Notes under the pieces: generated by a model | Told to the model about the DNA's origin: nothing | Database searches by the model: none | The model's input: only the letters and a program-made list of their open reading frames with translations | In this document: piece after piece, positions 53,613 to 61,059 of the stretch | How the letters are laid out: each line of letters begins with the position of its first letter | How positions within the stretch are numbered: position 1 is the first letter of the stretch | DNA from: Planctomycetota bacterium | Lineage (GTDB): Bacteria; Planctomycetota; Planctomycetia; Pirellulales; Lacipirellulaceae | Reading direction: 5' to 3' | Assembly (NCBI GenBank): GCA_029781135.1 | Contig: JAKOXH010000026.1 | Span: forward strand, 62,001-126,000 | Length of the DNA: 64,000 bases | Position numbers and translations under genes: made by a program

Positions 53613-53688
53613 GGCGTTAGTCGTTAGTCTTTAGTCGTTAGTTGAAGATCGCAGCACTAACGCCTAACGACTAATACCTAACGACTAA
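53613..53688. repeat. Folded tandem-repeat hairpin, unit TTAGTCG (period 7)
   Basis: Left arm GGCGTTAGTCGTTAGTCTTT (from 53613), right arm CTAACGCCTAACGACTAATA (from 53656), loop about 10 bases. It fills the rplB-rpsS junction. Confidence 0.92.
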
Positions 53689-53694
53689 AACAAC

Positions 53695-53994
53695 ATGGGT
53701 CGTTCACTTAAAAAAGGTCCGTACGTCGACGCGAAGCTGTTTGGCAAGGTCGATCGGCAGAACCAGTCGGGCGTGAAGGAAGCGATTACCACGTGGGCGC
53801 GAGCCTGCACGATCATTCCGGAATTCGTCGGCCATACCTTTATGGTCCATAACGGCAAGACGCACTTGAAGGTTTTTGTGACGGAAGACATGGTCGGCCA
53901 TCGCCTGGGCGAGTTCGCCCCGACGCGGAGCTTCCGTGGTCACGGCGGCAAGGCGAAGGCGGAAACCAAAGCCGGCGGCGGCGGTGGAAAGTAA
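53695..53994 (+). CDS. rpsS: 30S ribosomal protein S19
   Basis: uS19, 99 residues, contacts the A-site tRNA side of the 30S head. [18 protein letters not shown] and [20 protein letters not shown] are typical. The C-terminus ends in a glycine run (GGGGGK). Confidence 0.96.
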   Translation: MGRSLKKGPYVDAKLFGKVDRQNQSGVKEAITTWARACTIIPEFVGHTFMVHNGKTHLKVFVTEDMVGHRLGEFAPTRSFRGHGGKAKAETKAGGGGGK

Positions 53995-54008
53995 TAGTTT
54001 GAATTTCT

Positions 54009-54049
54009 GGCTAACAGCTAACAGCTAATAGCTAATCGCCGAGAGCTAA
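54009..54049. repeat. Single-arm tandem repeat, unit AGCTAAC (period 7)
   Basis: GGCTAACAGCTAACAGCTAA continues to 54049, equal to the right arm of TTAGCTG elements. No left arm lies in this 57-base rpsS-rplV junction. Confidence 0.85.
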
Positions 54050-54051
54050 AC

Positions 54052-54378
54052 ATGGCATACACAGCAATCCATCGACATGCTCGGATCAGCGCCCGCAAAG
54101 TGCGGCCGCTGGCCGATTTGGTTCGCGGCAAATCGGTCGACGACGCCCTGGCGATTTTGCGCTATCAGCCCCACCGCGGTGCCCGGATGCTCGAGAAGCT
54201 CATCAAGAGTGCGCTCGGCAACGCCGAGGATTTGCGGGCGCCGAATGTCGGCGGCTTGGTGGTAAAGGACGCGCGGGTCGATGGCGGCCCGATGTTCAAG
54301 CGGATGCGGCCACGCGCTCGCGGCATGGCGCATGTGGTGAATCGACGGAGTGCACACATTCGGGTCACGGTGGAGTAG
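54052..54378 (+). CDS. rplV: 50S ribosomal protein L22
   Basis: uL22, 108 residues, reaches the tunnel constriction. ARISARKVRPLADLVRGKSV and RPRARGMAHVVNRRSAHIRV, the hairpin loop, are typical. No change at known macrolide-resistance positions can be claimed without an alignment. Confidence 0.96.
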   Translation: MAYTAIHRHARISARKVRPLADLVRGKSVDDALAILRYQPHRGARMLEKLIKSALGNAEDLRAPNVGGLVVKDARVDGGPMFKRMRPRARGMAHVVNRRSAHIRVTVE

Positions 54379-54396
54379 ATTTAGAACATCGCAGCA

Positions 54397-54456
54397 TTGG
54401 CGTCGGCGGCCACGCCGAATGTACTTGATCCGGCGTTGCCGCCGGCGCTAAACGGG
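54397..54456. repeat. Palindromic repeat, TTGGCGTCGGCGGC...GCCGCCGGCGCTAA family
   Basis: Imperfect arms at 54397-54423 and 54427-54456 between rplV and rpsC. Same family as 46756. Confidence 0.78.
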
Positions 54457-54464
54457 AATGCAAC

Positions 54465-55160
54465 ATGGGTCAAAAGATCAATCCAGTCAGTTTCCGCACG
54501 GGCATCATGGTCGGCTGGAAGAGCCGCTGGTATGCGTCGAAGAAGGAATTTGCCGACCTGCTATTGGAAGATCACAAGATCCGTAAGTACGTCACCGAGA
54601 AATACAAGTTTGCCGGTATCCCCAAGGTCGAAATCGAACGCACGCGCGATGAGGTGAAGGTCGTGTTGCATGCGGCCCGGCCGGGCGTCATCATCGGCCG
54701 CAAAGGGCAGCAAGTCGATCAACTGCAGGAAGAGTTGCAGAACCTGGTGGGCCGGCGGATCAACATCAAGATTGAAGAAATCACTCGCCCCGAGTTGCAG
54801 GCGCATCTTGTGGCTGAGGAAATCGCGGAGCAGCTTGGCAAGCGGGCCAGCTTCCGCCGCACGATGAAGCGCGTGCTGGATACAACCATGGAGGCCGGGG
54901 CCAAGGGCATCAAGGTGCAGTTGGCCGGCCGGTTGGGCGGGTCGGAAATGGCGCGCTGCGAAAAACAAATTGCCGGGTCGATTCCGCTCAGCACGTTGCG
55001 GGCGAAAATCGATTACGGTTTTGTGGAAGCCAAAACGGCCCAGGGCCATATTGGCGTCCAGGTGTGGATTAACCAAGGCATGTACGAGGACGAGACCGAT
55101 GGCGCTGATGCCCAAACGGGTGAAGCACCGAAAAAACCAAAGAGGGCGTATAAAAGGTAA
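54465..55160 (+). CDS. rpsC: 30S ribosomal protein S3
   Basis: uS3, 231 residues, helps unwind mRNA at the entry channel. GQKINPVSFRTGIMVGWKSR, the KH domain VIIGRKGQQVDQLQEELQNL and LAGRLGGSEMARCEKQIAGS are present. The C-terminal tail (EDETDGADAQTGEAPKKPKR) is encoded in DNA that also codes the rplP N-terminus in another frame. Confidence 0.96.
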   Translation: MGQKINPVSFRTGIMVGWKSRWYASKKEFADLLLEDHKIRKYVTEKYKFAGIPKVEIERTRDEVKVVLHAARPGVIIGRKGQQVDQLQEELQNLVGRRINIKIEEITRPELQAHLVAEEIAEQLGKRASFRRTMKRVLDTTMEAGAKGIKVQLAGRLGGSEMARCEKQIAGSIPLSTLRAKIDYGFVEAKTAQGHIGVQVWINQGMYEDETDGADAQTGEAPKKPKRAYKR

Positions 55161-55512
55161 CGCCACGCGCGGCCAGCGCGTCGTCTTTGGTGAGTTCGGT
55201 TTGCAAGCAGTCGAAGGCGGCTGGGTGAGCGCCCAGACGATCGAAGCCGGGCGTGTTGCGGCAACGCAATACATCCGCGGCGAAGGGCGGCTCTACGTCC
55301 GCGTATTCCCCCATAAGTCGATCACCTCGATTCCCCTCGAAACTCGGATGGGTAAGGGGAAAGGTGAACCGGAGTTCTGGGCGGCCGTGATTCGTCCGGG
55401 CACGATTTTGTACGAGTTGGGTGGTGTGGCCGAGGCAGCTGCCAAGATTTGCATGGCCCGCCTGGCCCATAAGATGCCGATTCGCGTGCGATTGGTGAAG
55501 CGACAAGGATAG
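55099..55512 (+). CDS. rplP: 50S ribosomal protein L16
   Basis: uL16, 137 residues, sits near the A site. MPKRVKHRKNQRGRIKG at the start and RIRGEGRLYVRV-like and RMGKGKGEPEFWAAVIRPGT segments identify it. The ATG at 55099 gives MALMPKR, and the ATG at 55108 is possible. Either way it overlaps rpsC by more than 50 bases (62 with the chosen start). This is the only junction before rplR in the block that has no spacer element. Confidence 0.95.
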   Translation: MALMPKRVKHRKNQRGRIKGNATRGQRVVFGEFGLQAVEGGWVSAQTIEAGRVAATQYIRGEGRLYVRVFPHKSITSIPLETRMGKGKGEPEFWAAVIRPGTILYELGGVAEAAAKICMARLAHKMPIRVRLVKRQG

Positions 55513-55515
55513 AAA

Positions 55516-55621
55516 GGCGTTAGTCGTTAGGCTTTAGGCGTTAGTCCAAATGCCAGCCGCCGGTCGGTCACTCACTAACGACCAGCGCCTAATGACCAAC
55601 GACTAACGACTAACGACTAAC
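55516..55621. repeat. Folded tandem-repeat hairpin, unit TTAGTCG (period 7)
   Basis: Left arm GGCGTTAGTCGTTAGGCTTT (from 55516), right arm CTAACGACCAGCGCCTAATG to 55621 with six units. It ends one base before the rpmC ATG. Confidence 0.92.
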
Positions 55622-55622
55622 A

Positions 55623-55829
55623 ATGGCCAAGATTACTGAACTACGCGACATGAGCGACGAGCAACTTGGGCTGACGCTCAAGGAAGCTAAGGAAGCGCTG
55701 TTTCGCCTTCGCATCAAGCAGCAAACCGAACGGCTCGATGCGCCCAGCGAACTGCGTCGCAATCGTCGGCTCGTTGCCCGAATCAATACACTTCAAACGC
55801 AGCGTGCCAACAAGGCAGCGGCGAAATAA
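55623..55829 (+). CDS. rpmC: 50S ribosomal protein L29
   Basis: uL29, 68 residues, at the tunnel exit. [20 protein letters not shown] and LFRLRIKQQTERLDAPSELR are the two helices. The ATG directly follows the repeat arm (CTAACA). Confidence 0.93.
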   Translation: MAKITELRDMSDEQLGLTLKEAKEALFRLRIKQQTERLDAPSELRRNRRLVARINTLQTQRANKAAAK

Positions 55830-55834
55830 GCAAT

Positions 55835-55907
55835 TAACTATTAGCTGTTAGCGGTTAGCCAGCGGGCTGACACTTTCTGGCTAATAGCTAACAGCTAACA
55901 GCTAACA
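55835..55907. repeat. Folded tandem-repeat hairpin, unit TTAGCTG (period 7)
   Basis: Left arm AACTATTAGCTGTTAGCGGT, right arm TGGCTAATAGCTAACAGCTA (from 55878), loop GCGGGCTGACACTTT. It fills the rpmC-rpsQ junction. Confidence 0.92.
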
Positions 55908-55917
55908 ACTTAAAGCA

Positions 55918-56229
55918 ATGCCCAAACGACAATTAATCGGCGTGGTGAAGAGCGACAAGATGAACAAGTCGCGGCGCGTGGAAATCGAGCGCTTGGTGCA
56001 ACACAAGCGTTACGGCAAGTTCCTGCGTCGGCGCACGGTGTGCCACGTCCACGATGAAAACAACGAATCGCACGAAGGCGATACGGTGGAAATCATCGAA
56101 GCGCCGCCGCGGTCGAAGCTCAAGCGCTGGGATTTGTTGCGGATCGTGAGCCGCTCGCAGCAGGTGGATATTGCCGCCATGCGAGCCGCGGCGGAAATCA
56201 AGCAGACCGAGACGGGCGAGACAAAGTAG
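55918..56229 (+). CDS. rpsQ: 30S ribosomal protein S17
   Basis: uS17, 103 residues. RQLIGVVKSDKMNKSRRVEI and the KYGKFLRRRTVCHVHDENNE segment are typical. The C-terminal 20 residues extend beyond the usual end. Confidence 0.95.
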   Translation: MPKRQLIGVVKSDKMNKSRRVEIERLVQHKRYGKFLRRRTVCHVHDENNESHEGDTVEIIEAPPRSKLKRWDLLRIVSRSQQVDIAAMRAAAEIKQTETGETK

Positions 56230-56234
56230 GACGG

Positions 56235-56313
56235 AGCTGTTAGCTGTTAGTTATTAGCCGGAAAGGCTAATAGCTGTTTGGCTAAGAGCTAACAGCTAAA
56301 AGCTAAAGGCTTT
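56235..56313. repeat. Folded tandem-repeat hairpin, unit TTAGCTG (period 7)
   Basis: Left arm AGCTGTTAGCTGTTAGTTAT, loop only about five bases (GGAAA), right arm GGCTAATAGCTGTTTGGCTA and further units to 56313. One unit in the right arm (AGCTGTT) is in left-arm orientation. Confidence 0.9.
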
Positions 56314-56317
56314 CGCA

Positions 56318-56686
56318 ATGATTCAAATGCAGACCAGGTTGACCGTCGCCGACAATACCGGTGCCAAGGAAGTGATGTGCATCAAGGTGTTGGGTGGTAG
56401 CCGCCGCCGCGTGGCCGGTTTGGGCGACATCATCATTTGCAGCGTGAAGAACACGCTGCCGACGAGTGAAGTCAAGAAGAAAGCGGTGGTGAAGGGCGTC
56501 ATTGTGCGGACGAAGGCCCCCACGCGGCGGCCGGATGGCAGCTACGTGCGATTCGATTCGAACGCAGTGGTGCTGATCGATAACGACCGCAACCCGCGTG
56601 GCACGCGTATTTTCGGCGCGGTGGCCCGCGAACTGCGCGAACGTAAGTTTATGAAGATCGTAAGTTTGGCGAGCGAAGTGGTTTGA
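56318..56686 (+). CDS. rplN: 50S ribosomal protein L14
   Basis: uL14, 122 residues, bridges the subunits. [20 protein letters not shown] and [20 protein letters not shown] are characteristic. Length is normal. Confidence 0.97.
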   Translation: MIQMQTRLTVADNTGAKEVMCIKVLGGSRRRVAGLGDIIICSVKNTLPTSEVKKKAVVKGVIVRTKAPTRRPDGSYVRFDSNAVVLIDNDRNPRGTRIFGAVARELRERKFMKIVSLASEVV

Positions 56687-56688
56687 AA

Positions 56689-56760
56689 GGCTTTAGGCAT
56701 TAGTCGTTAGTCGTTAGTTGCGAGACTAACTCTAACGACTAACGACTAACGACTAACGAC
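56689..56760. repeat. Folded tandem-repeat hairpin, unit TTAGTCG (period 7)
   Basis: Left arm GGCTTTAGGCATTAGTCGTT, right arm CTAACGACTAACGACTAACG with four units, loop of five bases. It begins three bases after the rplN stop and ends one base before the rplX ATG. Confidence 0.93.
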
Positions 56761-56761
56761 A

Positions 56762-57148
56762 ATGCTAATTCGTACCGGTGACACTGTCGAAGTTATTGCG
56801 GGCAACGATCGCGGCGAGCGCAGCCGTGTGATCAAGGTGGACCGCGCCACGGGCAAGGCGATTGTCGAGGGCGTCAACGGCGTCAAGAAGCACATTCGCC
56901 GCAGCCAAAAGTATCCGCAGGGCGGTGTGCTCAAGAAGGACATGCCCGTGCAACTGTCCAACTTGAAGTTCGTATGTACTGCCTGCGGCGGAGCGGTGCG
57001 GTTGGGCGCGCGATTCCTCGACGACGGGGTCAAAGAACGATTCTGCAAGAAGTGTGGCGCGAGTGCTGGGCAGATCGCCCCGGCGAAGAAGGCGCACTCG
57101 GCCAGTGCGACGGCAAAGGGCAAGCCGGCAACGGCGGGTAAAAAGTAA
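56762..57148 (+). CDS. rplX: 50S ribosomal protein L24
   Basis: uL24, 128 residues, is an assembly initiator. The KOW domain (IRTGDTVEVIAGNDRGERSR) is followed by a zinc-ribbon-like part, CTACGGAVRLGARF and RFCKKCGASAG, with four cysteines, and an alanine-lysine tail of about 25 residues. Confidence 0.95.
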   Translation: MLIRTGDTVEVIAGNDRGERSRVIKVDRATGKAIVEGVNGVKKHIRRSQKYPQGGVLKKDMPVQLSNLKFVCTACGGAVRLGARFLDDGVKERFCKKCGASAGQIAPAKKAHSASATAKGKPATAGKK

Positions 57149-57159
57149 ATCACAAAGTA

Positions 57160-57204
57160 GGGTGGGCATTGCCTACCATGGATTGCGGTGGGCGGTGCCC
57201 ACCC
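57160..57204. repeat. Palindromic repeat, GGGTGGGCA...TGCCCACCC
   Basis: Nine-base perfect arms with a further palindrome GGTGGGC-GGT-GCCCACC at the right. It lies between rplX and rplE and has no heptad units. Confidence 0.8.
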
Positions 57205-57214
57205 GACATCAGCC

Positions 57215-57820
57215 ATGGCGAAGAAAAAAGAAAAAGCTGAAAAGGGCACAGCGGCCCCGCCGCCAACACCTCGATTGCAGACGCTCTACGAAGAGCAAAT
57301 CGTTCCGCAGTTGAAGGAAAAGTTGGGCCGGACGAACCGCCTCTCGCTGCCGCGATTGGAAAAGATCGTGGTGAGCATGGGCGTGGGCAGTGCAATTGCG
57401 GATAAGAAGCACATTGAAGAAGCGACAGCCGCGCTCGCGGAAATCACCGGTCAGAAGCCGGTGCGTTGCAAGGCGCGCAAGAGCATCGCCGCGTTCCGGT
57501 TGCGGGCCGGTTTGGATGTCGGCTGCAAAGTGACGCTCCGCCGGGCGCGGATGTACGAATTCCTCGATCGCCTGATTTCACTCGCGCTACCACGCGTGCG
57601 TGACTTCCGCGGCTTGAACCCGGACGCACTCGATGGCAACGGCAACTATAGCCTGGGCCTAAACGAACAGCTTGTGTTTCCCGAATTGAACCCGGATAAG
57701 TACACGCGGGTGCAAGGCATGAACATCACGATCTGCTCGCAGTCGGGCAGCGACGATGAAATGCGGGAGCTACTGCGGGCATTCGGTATGCCATTCCGCC
57801 GTGAGGATACGGCAGCATAG
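57215..57820 (+). CDS. rplE: 50S ribosomal protein L5
   Basis: uL5, 201 residues, binds 5S rRNA. RLEKIVVSMGVGSAIADKKH, TGQKPVRCKARKSIAAFRLR and NYSLGLNEQLVFPELNPDKY are typical. The N-terminus has a lysine-rich extension of about 20 residues (AKKKEKAEKGTAAPPPTPR). The ATG at 57215 excludes repeat-derived codons upstream. Confidence 0.96.
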   Translation: MAKKKEKAEKGTAAPPPTPRLQTLYEEQIVPQLKEKLGRTNRLSLPRLEKIVVSMGVGSAIADKKHIEEATAALAEITGQKPVRCKARKSIAAFRLRAGLDVGCKVTLRRARMYEFLDRLISLALPRVRDFRGLNPDALDGNGNYSLGLNEQLVFPELNPDKYTRVQGMNITICSQSGSDDEMRELLRAFGMPFRREDTAA

Positions 57821-57831
57821 CAAGGTACATA

Positions 57832-57897
57832 GGTGAGTGGGTGAGTAAGTGAGTAGGTTGTCGGTTCCAGCACCTACTCACTTACTCACCTACTCAC
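57832..57897. repeat. Folded tandem-repeat hairpin, unit GTGAGTAA/G (period 8)
   Basis: Left arm GGTGAGTGGGTGAGTAAGTG, right arm CACCTACTCACTTACTCACC, loop of about ten bases. Same vocabulary as the elements flanking tuf. Confidence 0.92.
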
Positions 57898-57957
57898 GGC
57901 AGTTGCAAAAGAGACAAGAAGAACAAACGGTTCATACCAACCAAGGAACCAAGTCCG

Positions 57958-58143
57958 GTGGCCAGCAAATCGAAAATCGCTAAGTCGCTCAAGACGCCCA
58001 AGTTCAGCACGCGGCGCAAGTGCCGTTGCCGGCTGTGCGGCCGGCCGCGGGCCGTGTACCGCAAGTTTGGCATCTGCCGCATTTGTTTCCGCAAGTTGGC
58101 CGACCAAGGCCTGATTCCTGGTGTCCGTAATGCAAGTTGGTAG
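57958..58143 (+). CDS. rpsN: 30S ribosomal protein S14, zinc type
   Basis: uS14 of the short zinc-binding kind, 61 residues, with [20 protein letters not shown] and the second CxxC pair in CRICFRKLA. It starts at GTG 57958, with AAGGAACC about 11 bases upstream. Confidence 0.95.
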   Translation: MASKSKIAKSLKTPKFSTRRKCRCRLCGRPRAVYRKFGICRICFRKLADQGLIPGVRNASW

Positions 58144-58148
58144 TTCGT

Positions 58149-58239
58149 AGGGTTCAGGGTTCGGGGTTCAGTAAATGGCCCAAGACCCCGGATGCTTGAA
58201 CCTTCGTACCTAAACCCAGAACCCTGAACCCCGAACCCT
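58149..58239. repeat. Folded tandem-repeat hairpin, unit GGTTCAG (period 7)
   Basis: Left arm AGGGTTCAGGGTTCGGGGTT, right arm CCCAGAACCCTGAACCCCGA and earlier degenerate units, loop about 27 bases. It ends three bases before the rpsH ATG. Confidence 0.9.
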
Positions 58240-58242
58240 CCT

Positions 58243-58644
58243 ATGATGACCGATCCTATCGCTGATATGCTCACAAGCATTCGCAATGCTGTGCGAATCG
58301 AGCGCCCGCGTGTCGAGCTGCCGCTATCGAAGGTGAAGCGCGGCCTGGCCGAGGTGCTCAAGCGAGAGGGCTATATCTGGGATTGGAGCGAAGAACAACC
58401 GGAAGGTCTTCCGCGCAAGCAGTTGGCGATCGACCTGAAGTACGGCCCGAATGGCGAACGCGTGATTCGTCACATTCGGCGCATCAGCAAGCCGGGCCGC
58501 CGCGTTTATAGTCGTGCCGATCGGCTCCGTCCGGTGCTCAACGGCCTGGGGATTTCGATCATCAGCACGAGCCGCGGAGTGATCAGCGACCGCGAAGCTC
58601 GGCAACGCAATTTGGGTGGCGAAGTATTGTGTGAAGTATGGTGA
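58243..58644 (+). CDS. rpsH: 30S ribosomal protein S8
   Basis: uS8, 133 residues, binds the central domain of 16S rRNA and is the spc-operon repressor in E. coli. [20 protein letters not shown] and [20 protein letters not shown] are typical. Two adjacent ATG codons (58243, 58246) are possible starts. Confidence 0.96.
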   Translation: MMTDPIADMLTSIRNAVRIERPRVELPLSKVKRGLAEVLKREGYIWDWSEEQPEGLPRKQLAIDLKYGPNGERVIRHIRRISKPGRRVYSRADRLRPVLNGLGISIISTSRGVISDREARQRNLGGEVLCEVW

Positions 58645-58648
58645 GAAA

Positions 58649-58731
58649 AGGGTTCAGGGTTCAGGGTTCAGTGCTGAACCCTTGGGCTCTGAACCTGAAC
58701 CCTAAACTCTGAACCCTAAACTCTGAACCCT
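58649..58731. repeat. Folded tandem-repeat hairpin, unit GGTTCAG (period 7), long right arm
   Basis: Left arm AGGGTTCAGGGTTCAGGGTT has three units. The right side has about seven (CTGAACCCT, CTGAACCTGAACCC and repeats of TAAACTCTGAACCC), so the arms are unequal. It lies between rpsH and rplF. Confidence 0.9.
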
Positions 58732-58734
58732 GCA

Positions 58735-59277
58735 ATGTCTCGAATCGGTAAAAAACCAGTTTCCGTACCCAGCGGCGTGAAGGTCAACGTTGCCGACCGA
58801 AAAGTCACGGTCGAGGGCAAACTCGGCAAGCTCGAGTACACCCACCGTCCGGAAATTGGCGTCAAGGTTGAAAGCGATGGAAAAACCGTCGTTTGCACGC
58901 GCGGCTCCGATGAACGCACCATTCGCGCCTATCACGGTTTGACCCGCGCGCTGATCAACAACATGATGATCGGCGTCACCGACGGTTACGAAAAGAAGCT
59001 TGAGATTCAGGGTGTCGGTTACCTGGCGGCAATCCAAGGCAAGACCTTGCAGCTCCGGGTCGGCTTCGCGAACGAAGTTCACAAGACCATCCCCGCCGGT
59101 TTAACGGTAACCTGCCCCGACCAAACGCACATTGTTATTAAAGGCACCGATAAGCAACTCGTCGGCGAGTTTGCCGCCGAAGTGCGGGCCGTGCGCAAGC
59201 CCGAACCGTACAAAGGCAAAGGTATTCGGTACGACGGAGAACAAGTCCGCCGCAAGGCCGGCAAGACAGCAACGTAG
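58735..59277 (+). CDS. rplF: 50S ribosomal protein L6
   Basis: uL6, 180 residues, supports the GTPase centre near the sarcin-ricin loop. SRIGKKPVSVPSGVKVNVAD and the second-domain motif KPEPYKGKGIRYDGEQVRRK are diagnostic. Confidence 0.97.
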   Translation: MSRIGKKPVSVPSGVKVNVADRKVTVEGKLGKLEYTHRPEIGVKVESDGKTVVCTRGSDERTIRAYHGLTRALINNMMIGVTDGYEKKLEIQGVGYLAAIQGKTLQLRVGFANEVHKTIPAGLTVTCPDQTHIVIKGTDKQLVGEFAAEVRAVRKPEPYKGKGIRYDGEQVRRKAGKTAT

Positions 59278-59278
59278 C

Positions 59279-59381
59279 GGTTGAAAGTTGAAGGTTTAGG
59301 GGTGAGAGTCCGAGAGAGCCGGGGCGTCCCCGCCCCCGAGTTGTCATCCGGCCCTCAACCCTCGACCTTCGACCTTCAACC
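59279..59381. repeat. Folded tandem-repeat hairpin, unit GTTGAAG (period 7), GC loop shared with rplK-rplJ elements
   Basis: Left arm GGTTGAAAGTTGAAGGTTTA, right arm CTCGACCTTCGACCTTCAAC. The loop GAGCCGGGGCGTCCCCGCCC is related to that of the 14115 element, with one C:G pair changed to G:C on both sides. It lies between rplF and rplR, where extending the rplR frame would add 37 false residues. Confidence 0.9.
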
Positions 59382-59391
59382 TCCCCCAACC

Positions 59392-59760
59392 ATGGAACAT
59401 TCCAAACAATTACGGCAACTTCGCCAGCGGCGCGCGTTTCGCGTTCGCAAGCGCACTCGTGGCACGCCCGAGCGGCCCCGGCTTTGTGTGGCGCGCAGCC
59501 ACAAGCATATTAGCGTGCAGGTCATCGACGACGAAACCGGCAAGACGTTGGCCGCGGCCTCGTCGCTCGACAAGGGCTTGGCCGGCAGTTTCAAGCACGG
59601 TGGCAATGCCACGGCAGCCCAGGCGGTGGGCAAGGCCATTGCCGAACGGGCGATTGCCGCCGGCATCAAGGCCGTGTGCTTCGATCGTGGTCCTTTCCGT
59701 TATCATGGTCGCGTGGCCGCTTTGGCCAACGCCGCTCGCGAGGGCGGTCTCAGTTTTTAG
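59392..59760 (+). CDS. rplR: 50S ribosomal protein L18
   Basis: uL18, 122 residues, binds 5S r[23 protein letters not shown] and [20 protein letters not shown] are typical. The ATG at 59392 follows the repeat (CCTCCCCCAACC) without Shine-Dalgarno. Confidence 0.96.
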   Translation: MEHSKQLRQLRQRRAFRVRKRTRGTPERPRLCVARSHKHISVQVIDDETGKTLAAASSLDKGLAGSFKHGGNATAAQAVGKAIAERAIAAGIKAVCFDRGPFRYHGRVAALANAAREGGLSF

Positions 59761-59771
59761 TGAGGCTAAAT

Positions 59772-60353
59772 ATGTCGGCTGGTACCACTGAACGAAATGA
59801 ACGAGGCCAACGCGGTGATCGCGATCGCGGGCAGCGCGGCGAGCGCAGTGATCGCGGGCAGCGCGGCGAGCCACGCGAACGGATCGAAGGCGAACTCGCG
59901 GAAAACATCGTCAAAATCAAACGCTGTGCAGCCGTGGTAAAAGGTGGCCGGCGTTTCAGCTTTGCGGCGATGGTCGTCGTAGGCGACGGCAAGGGCAAAG
60001 TTGGCTGGGGCTATGGAAAGGCCAACGAAGTTCCGCCCAGCGTTGAAAAGGCTCGTAAAGAAGGCATGCGCAGCATGGTGAGTGTCACGCTCGATGGCGC
60101 GACGATCTCGCACGTGGTGGAAGGCCGCTACGGTGCCGCCCACGTTATTCTGCTGCCGGCCTCGCCCGGTGCGGGCGTCATCGCCGGCTCGGCCGTTCGA
60201 GCCGTGTGCGAAGCGGCCGGCATTCACGATATTCTCACTAAGAGCTTCGGCTCGAATAATCCGGTTTCCCTGGTGAAGGCTACCTTTGCCGCGCTCAAGC
60301 AGTTGCGGCCGAAGTCCGACGTCGAACGCTTACGACAGGTCACATTGTCATGA
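59772..60353 (+). CDS. rpsE: 30S ribosomal protein S5 with RG-rich N-terminus
   Basis: uS5, 193 residues, lies at the mRNA entry. The core [20 protein letters not shown] and [20 protein letters not shown] is normal. The first 40 residues carry [20 protein letters not shown], encoded by a 27-bp direct repeat at 59823-59871. GAGG precedes the ATG by six bases. Its stop overlaps rplO (ATGA). The gene for L30 (rpmD), often next, is missing. Confidence 0.95.
   Translation: MSAGTTERNERGQRGDRDRGQRGERSDRGQRGEPRERIEGELAENIVKIKRCAAVVKGGRRFSFAAMVVVGDGKGKVGWGYGKANEVPPSVEKARKEGMRSMVSVTLDGATISHVVEGRYGAAHVILLPASPGAGVIAGSAVRAVCEAAGIHDILTKSFGSNNPVSLVKATFAALKQLRPKSDVERLRQVTLS
59823..59871 (+). repeat. 27-bp tandem repeat in rpsE
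   Basis: GATCGCGGGCAGCGCGGCGA plus GC occurs at 59823-59844 and 59850-59871 with a 27-bp step, adding nine residues per copy. Confidence 0.85.
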
Positions 60354-60841
60354 ATTTGAGTGATGTAAATCGCGGTGTCCACAAAGCCAAGCCCCGCAAA
60401 CGGCTCGGACGTGGTATTGGCTCGGGCCATGGCAAAACCGCTGGCCGCGGTCACAAGGGCCAATGGTCGCATAACGGCGTGTCGTTTTTAGCGGTGTTCC
60501 AAGGCGGCGCCAGCCCCTTGGTGCGTCGCATTCCGAAGCGCGGCTTCAACAATCGTTGGGCGAAGACCATTGTGGCCGTTAATGTCGGCCAACTAGAAAA
60601 GGCCTTCAACGCCAGCGATAGCGTAACCCCAGAATCTCTAGTCCGTGTCAATCTGGCCAAAGGCGTGTACGACGAACTAAAGATTCTCGGCGACGGCGAA
60701 TTGAAGAAGAAGCTTAAGATTTCCGCCCACCGCTTCAGCAAGACGGCGCTGGACAAAATCACGGCCGCTGGTGGCGAAGCAATCGTGCTCCCCGGGCCGG
60801 CTGCCGTTATTAAGAACAACAAGAAGACAAAGAGTGAATGA
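60350..60841 (+). CDS. rplO: 50S ribosomal protein L15
   Basis: uL15, 163 residues. [20 protein letters not shown] at the N-terminus and [20 protein letters not shown] are typical. Its ATG overlaps the rpsE stop, giving a compact junction without repeat. Confidence 0.96.
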   Translation: MNLSDVNRGVHKAKPRKRLGRGIGSGHGKTAGRGHKGQWSHNGVSFLAVFQGGASPLVRRIPKRGFNNRWAKTIVAVNVGQLEKAFNASDSVTPESLVRVNLAKGVYDELKILGDGELKKKLKISAHRFSKTALDKITAAGGEAIVLPGPAAVIKNNKKTKSE

Positions 60842-61012
60842 GTTTCACGCAGAGACGCCGAGAACGCAGAGAAATACAGGATGTAGCGAACCGCAAATCG
60901 ACGCTAATGATCGCTAATCTCAATTCTTGGTTTTCCGATTAGCGATTGTGAGCGTTAATTAGCGGTAAACGACGCCTTGCGACCTTTGCGTCTCCGTGTC
61001 TCAGCGTGAGAC
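60842..61012. repeat. Nested folded repeat: outer ACGCAGAG (period 8), inner CGCTAAT (period 7)
   Basis: The outer arms GTTTCACGCAGAGACGCCGA and CTCCGTGTCTCAGCGTGAGA enclose inner arms CGCAAATCGACGCTAATGAT (from 60892) and GATTAGCGATTGTGAGCGTT (from 60937). It lies between rplO and secY, with 47 bases left before secY. Confidence 0.88.
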
Positions 61013-61059
61013 TTTTGTTGCGTGCAGGTCCAGTTCGCCTCCGCCAGGATGGTTTGATC

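Noticed and set aside
51495..56760. The tandem heptads as CRISPR arrays
   Set aside because: Units of 7-9 bp repeat without spacers of their own and are mirrored around a single loop. No cas genes are present.
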